From JAXMBN01 sp046349875 (GTDB lineage: Bacteria; Planctomycetota; Planctomycetia; Pirellulales; Pirellulaceae), in contig JAXMBN010000006.1 of assembly GCA_046349875.1 (NCBI GenBank), positions 62,001 to 126,000 on the forward strand: a stretch of 64,000 nucleotides of DNA, given 5' to 3'. Both the position numbers and the translations under genes were made by a program. Shown here piece after piece: positions 60,298-64,000 of this stretch. Below the pieces are notes generated by a model. That model was not told where the DNA came from, did not search any database, and was given only the letters and a program-made list of their open reading frames with translations. Within the stretch, counting starts at the first letter, position 1. Every line of letters begins with the position of its first letter.

Positions 60298-61685
60298 ATG
60301 ATTCAGAACGTCATCCAGTAGACATTCTTGCAGACGAGTTCGCGTCGGATATTCGAGCGGGCAAGCAACCCTCGATCGAATCGTATGTGCAACGATATCC
60401 CGAGCATGCCGCATCGATCCGCGCCATATTCCCTTCGATTCTACTGGTTGAACGAGTCTCGCATCGAGAGGAGGCACTCGCTCGTTCTTCAAGTGGTGCA
60501 TCCTCCGCAGCGATTCCAATGGGCATGCCATCCTCGCTGGGTGATTTTCGAATTCTTCGAGAGATTGGGCGGGGAGGTATGGGGGTTGTTTATGAGGCAA
60601 TGCAGGTATCGCTAAAGCGACGCGTTGCGCTCAAAGTTGTCGGTTCGATTTCATCCGACAAGCGACAGTTGGAGCGATTTCGAAGAGAAGCCGAGGCTGC
60701 CGCGTCGTTGCACCATACGAACATCGTACCGGTGTTCGGAACGGGGCAGGATCAAGGCCTGCAATACTATGCGATGCAATTGATTGAAGGAATTCCTCTT
60801 ACCGATGTGCTTCACTACTTGAAGCAGCATCCCACCTTAACATCGCAAGAAACAATCAGTTCCTCGCAAACGCATCACTATTTCGGTGTTGCGGATGCGG
60901 CGGCGATGCTTTTTGATCCTAGTCAATCTTCGGTGGCCGTCGTTCGATCGCCATCCATGTCGATGAAGGATTCAGTATCTTCTTTCACCAAGAACGAGAT
61001 TCTGCAGGAAACGTGTGATAACGCAACCGAAGCGATCGCTGCATCCCGCGTTCAGCAAGCTATGGATTTCGCCATCGAAGCCGAGGCCGAAGCTGCGAAT
61101 CGATTGGAAGGCAAGGCATTGCCAGCGGCCTACTTCCGTAAGGTAGCTCAGCTTTGTATGCGAGTAGCAAACGCCCTACACTATGCGCATCATCAGGGCA
61201 TCTTGCATCGCGACATCAAGCCGGGCAACTTGATTCTCGATCGTGAAGGGACGATTTGGATTACCGATTTCGGTTTGGCGCGACGCGACGATGCAGCCGA
61301 TGCGACCGGCGGCACCGCACTGGAGAAATCGTCGGACACTCGAAGTATGTAAGCGCTTCCGGAACAGATCCGAGGCGAGGCCGATGCGCGAACCGACATC
61401 TACAGTCTTGGGTTGACGCTCTATGAAATATTGACATGAACCAGCGATGTTGAACGGCAAAGGCAAGGCTACTGCACAACGCTGTCACGGAAATACGCAA
61501 TCCCAAACAATTTCAATCCAATCTTCCCAAAGATCTGCAGACCATCACGATGAAGGCTTGTGCCTTTGAGCCTAAGCATCGTTACCAATCGGCATCGGAA
61601 CTCGAAGAAGATTTACGACGTTTTCTAGAAGATCGACCAGTCTGGCGCGTTGAGCCAATGCGTTGGGAACGATTCCAGCGTTGAG
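60294..61685 (+). pseudogene. Ser/Thr protein kinase domain, frameshifted (partner of the ECF sigma)
   Basis: It starts at GTG 60294, overlapping the sigma stop. One frame is intact to 61352: FRILREIGRGGMGVVYEA (Gly-rich loop), RRVALKVVG (Lys), LHRDIKPGNLILD (catalytic Asp) and ITDFGLARR. After that the domain continues in other frames: EIVG..KYVS, then PEQIRGEADARTDIYSLGLTLYEIL, then RNPKQFQSNLPKDLQTITMKA and LEEDLRRFLEDRPVWRVEP. At least four frame changes occur between about 61320 and 61685, and in-frame stops interrupt each reading. A ~125-residue insert lies before the catalytic loop. The juxtamembrane and TPR remainder continues at 61713. Confidence 0.82.
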
Positions 61686-61712
61686 CGCGTCGCAATCTGT
61701 AAGGTGGCCTCA

Positions 61713-63260
61713 ATGTCGACGGCTATGTTCGCATTGCTGCTTTTGTTGTGGGCGTATTGTCGACATGGAATTGGCAAATGGGAAATGCCTATCACAAGAT
61801 CGGTGATTAATCGCGCGGAAAGCGTCTCAAGAAAAACGGCTGCTCTCGAAAGCGTGGAACGTGAAAGAACGCAGGCGGAACGAAACTTGGAGTTAGCCAT
61901 GGAGGCGGTCGAAACGGTGATCGCCAACATCGCTGCGCGGAGCGGAACTTTTGCAACGGCTTCGGAGATACAAGAGGAAGAGGTGAGTGTCGAGATCGCG
62001 GAGACACCACTGAGTCGCGCGGATATCACGATGCTCGAAGATCTGCTCGTGTTTTTCGAACAATTCGCTAGGGAAAACACCAAGGATTTGAGTTTAGAAG
62101 CGGCGAACGCGAGGCGACTTGTGGGCGAAATCGAGCATCGGTTGGGACGACTTGAAGATGCAACGCGATCGCTTGAGCAAGCGCTCGATGTTTACGATCG
62201 TCTAGGTTCTCAGGCGTCCGATTCCAAGCCCATCGTGTTGCTCAAGCTTCAAACACTCAGTCAATTGCTCACGCTTTGTTTGAAGCGGGGAGATATGCCT
62301 CAGTCCATTCAGTACTATCAGGAAGCGAGAAGGACACTGAATGATCATCCAGAAGTTAAGGCTTCTGCCGAAGGACGATTTGCTTTAGCGCTGGTACTCA
62401 ACGATATTGCGTCGATTGGGACCAAGATCAATCCGATGGGACCGCCTCGCGGTCCACTGGGGCTGCGGGGTGGATTTCTCAATCCTAAAAACGATCCTAA
62501 AAACCCACTGCAAGTTCCTCGATTAAAGCGGGAAGCGGAAGCGAATCAAGAAGCCCTGCGATTGTTGACGGAACTGGTTAAAGAAGATACCGAGCAGGTT
62601 CCATATCAATTGGCTTTGGCGCAAGCGTTGAAAGTGGAAAGCCGTTTGGCGATGGCGCTGGAAGAGCCGGTTCGGTCTGATGAATCGTTGGCGAAGGCAA
62701 CCGCTATCTTTGAGTACTTGCTTGGAAAGTTTCCCGAGTCCCATCGATACAAGTATGAGTTAGCGGATGCGTTGGTGGCTAGCGGAGGCGTTCGGCCTGG
62801 TGATTCGTCACGTTTGATGAAAGCCTTGGAATTGTGCCGCGAGTTGATCGAGTCGGATTCAAGAAATCCTGATTATCGATCGTTGGAAGTTTCCATTCTT
62901 CGCCGATTGACGGAGAGCCAGTTTCGTAGTGGTTCCAAAGATCTGGCTCTCAAGACACTAACGAATGCATGCGAGATTCAAAAGCGATTGGCAGAGCAGT
63001 ATCCTGAGGGGATACAGTATCAAGTCACCTACGTCCAGTTGTTGGCTCGATTGGCTGACTTCTATGACGAGAGTCGCAAGCCTGAACTAGCCAAAAAAGA
63101 ATTGGAAAAGGCAATCTCCATCTTGGAACAAACGCAGACCAATGGCAGATTCAACAACATGGTGCAGCCCCTTCGGAATCGAATCAAAGAGCGACAAAGG
63201 GTGCTTGAAGGTGGTCCACGAAATGCTCCTCCCAAGCCCTTAGGTCCGCCGAATAATTGA
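61713..63260 (+). pseudogene. detached TPR/coiled-coil C-terminal part of the kinase
   Basis: A long ORF that would be the C-terminal half of the same protein. The membrane segment VASMSTAMFALL is followed by another frame change near 61750-61800, where VVGVLSTWNWQMGNAYHKI can be read in a different frame. Then SVERERTQAERNLELAMEAVE begins a coiled coil and TPR-like repeats (RLGRLEDATRSLEQALDVYDRL, MPQSIQYYQEARRTL, DLALKTLTNACEIQKRL, LAKKELEKAISILEQ). Translation could restart at ATG 61713, giving a 515-residue fragment. It is unclear whether any part is expressed. Confidence 0.65.
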
Positions 63261-63446
63261 TGCACTTGGAAGCCAGGACCGTTGCCGCGATCGAAAGGAA
63301 AGGTGTGAATACGGGGGTGACTACGAGAAATCCGTGAGGGAGAGTCCGTGGGGTCGGTCAATCCTCTCGCGGTGGCATTCAACAGTCGTTACAATCCAAC
63401 TCGGTTTTCATTTGAGAGTTTGCAGGAACTATAGGAACTGGGAAAC

Positions 63447-64000
63447 ATGTCGGACGATGGATCGCAGAATCGCCCTCATTATGGTCGGGTGATTTTGAAG
63501 TTGAGCGGAGAAAGTCTTGCGCATGCCGGGGAACGCGGCATCAGCATGGATGAAGTCGATTCGATAGCTCGCCAAGTCAAGCAAGCCCATGGATTAGGTT
63601 GCCAAATCGCGTTGGTAGTTGGCGGTGGCAATATCCTTCGCGGCGGCCAGTTTAAAGGGGCGAGTGGAGCCAAGATACAGGAAGCAACAGCTCACTATAT
63701 GGGTATGTTGGCCACCGTCATCAATGCTTTGGCGATCCAAGATGCATTGGAGTTGATTGGATGCGCGACTCGGGTGATGTCGGCCATTCGCATGGATGGT
63801 GTTGCTGAAGCGTACATTCGCCGGCGAGCCATTCGTCATCTAGAAAAAGGACGAATCGTCATTTTGGCCGCAGGGACCGGTGGTCCGTTCGTCACTACAG
63901 ATACTGCGGCCGCGCAGCGCGGATTGGAATTGGAAGCTGATATCGTTCTTAAAGCGACGCGGGTGGATGGCGTTTATAGCGACGACCCCGAAAAGAATCC
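63447..64000 (+). CDS. pyrH: UMP kinase (partial, cut by the window edge)
   Basis: About 185 residues are visible from ATG 63447. VILKLSGESLAHAGERGIS (first phosphate loop), IALVVGGGNILRG, ATAHYMGMLATVINALAIQ and AAGTGGPFVTTDTAAAQRGLELEADI are the bacterial UMP kinase motifs. DGVYSDDP at the edge is also conserved. It phosphorylates UMP to UDP. The gene continues beyond 64000. The broken kinase ends 186 bases upstream, with no clear terminator between. Confidence 0.95.
   Translation, partial: MSDDGSQNRPHYGRVILKLSGESLAHAGERGISMDEVDSIARQVKQAHGLGCQIALVVGGGNILRGGQFKGASGAKIQEATAHYMGMLATVINALAIQDALELIGCATRVMSAIRMDGVAEAYIRRRAIRHLEKGRIVILAAGTGGPFVTTDTAAAQRGLELEADIVLKATRVDGVYSDDPEKN

Noticed and set aside
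63261..63446. Possible terminator or promoter before pyrH
   Set aside because: No stem followed by a T tract and no clear -35/-10 pair were found.
1..64000. CRISPR arrays, phage genes, restriction or toxin-antitoxin systems
   Set aside because: Searched by eye on both strands; no regular direct repeats with spacers, no cas, integrase, restriction or typical toxin-antitoxin pair was found.

Overview
The window looks like a chromosomal segment of a planctomycete, most likely of the Pirellulales type. The evidence is a set of families that are strongly expanded in that group: two DUF1559 prepilin-like proteins, two cytochrome (PSCyt1-DUF1549-DUF1553) genes each paired with a DUF1501 gene, small transthyretin-like lipoproteins, tandem DUF3365 haem proteins, a MoxR/DUF58 membrane cluster, and an ECF sigma factor coupled to a TPR-tailed Ser/Thr kinase. 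Base composition looks close to 50% GC by eye. No rRNA, tRNA, CRISPR array, prophage or plasmid function was found. The species cannot be named from this evidence.

Layout. 0-4.1 kb: an orphan E2-like acyltransferase, then a decayed stretch holding a frameshifted peptidase-MA-like gene and a frameshifted REP-associated (Y1/HUH) transposase gene with REP-like ends. 4.1-8 kb: a large membrane/coiled-coil protein and a soluble Aer-like PAS receptor. 8.4-10.8 kb: a small tad-like group (secreted protein, TadG-like, TadE-like). 10.8-16.5 kb: a flippase, a DUF1559 prepilin with two small lipoproteins, a thioredoxin-fold lipoprotein whose CxxC has become SxxC, and a small secreted protein. 16.5-24.2 kb: a six- or seven-gene minus-strand operon RDD - SpoIIM - membrane protein/DUF4129 - DUF4350 - MoxR - DUF58. 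24.3-28.7 kb: SDR, BshB-like deacetylase, TauE exporter, hexose-phosphate mutarotase, TfoX-C protein and a DMT transporter. 28.9-32 kb: an EboE-like TIM barrel, pdxJ and dapA, the last ending in a clear terminator. 32.3-38.5 kb: a TPR protein, a secreted protein, rpmA, obg, coaX and a secreted beta-propeller with a DPFG tail. 38.6-40.1 kb: an intact transposase between ~54-bp inverted repeats, placed exactly between two convergent genes. 40.1-47.1 kb: DUF1501, PSCyt1/DUF1553 and a DUF2891-SGNH hydrolase fusion. 47.2-51.4 kb: a RadC-family protein, a MerC-domain protein, two DUF3365 proteins and a second DUF1559. 51.5-59.3 kb: a WD40 lipoprotein, a second DUF1501/PSCyt1 pair and an EF-hand protein. 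59.6-63.3 kb: ECF sigma plus a broken kinase. 63.4 kb to the edge: pyrH, cut by the window.

How the genes relate. Many neighbours overlap by ATGA or TGATG (DUF1501/PSCyt1, SpoIIM/membrane protein, MoxR/DUF58, TauE/mutarotase, sigma/kinase), so several transcription units are translationally coupled. Housekeeping genes (rpmA-obg-coaX, pdxJ-dapA, pyrH) alternate with planctomycete-specific envelope and secreted proteins.

The most striking window-wide feature is the number of genes with single-base reading-frame breaks: the peptidase-MA-like gene, transposase copy 1, DUF4350, the membrane protein/DUF4129 pair (fused by one indel), an RraB/TPR-like gene and the kinase. The most interesting candidates are the REP-bounded transposase family, the MoxR/DUF58/DUF4350/DUF4129/SpoIIM/RDD membrane cluster, the DUF2891-SGNH fusion, the repeated GW module in the WD40 lipoprotein, and the tandem DUF3365 pair opposite MerC.
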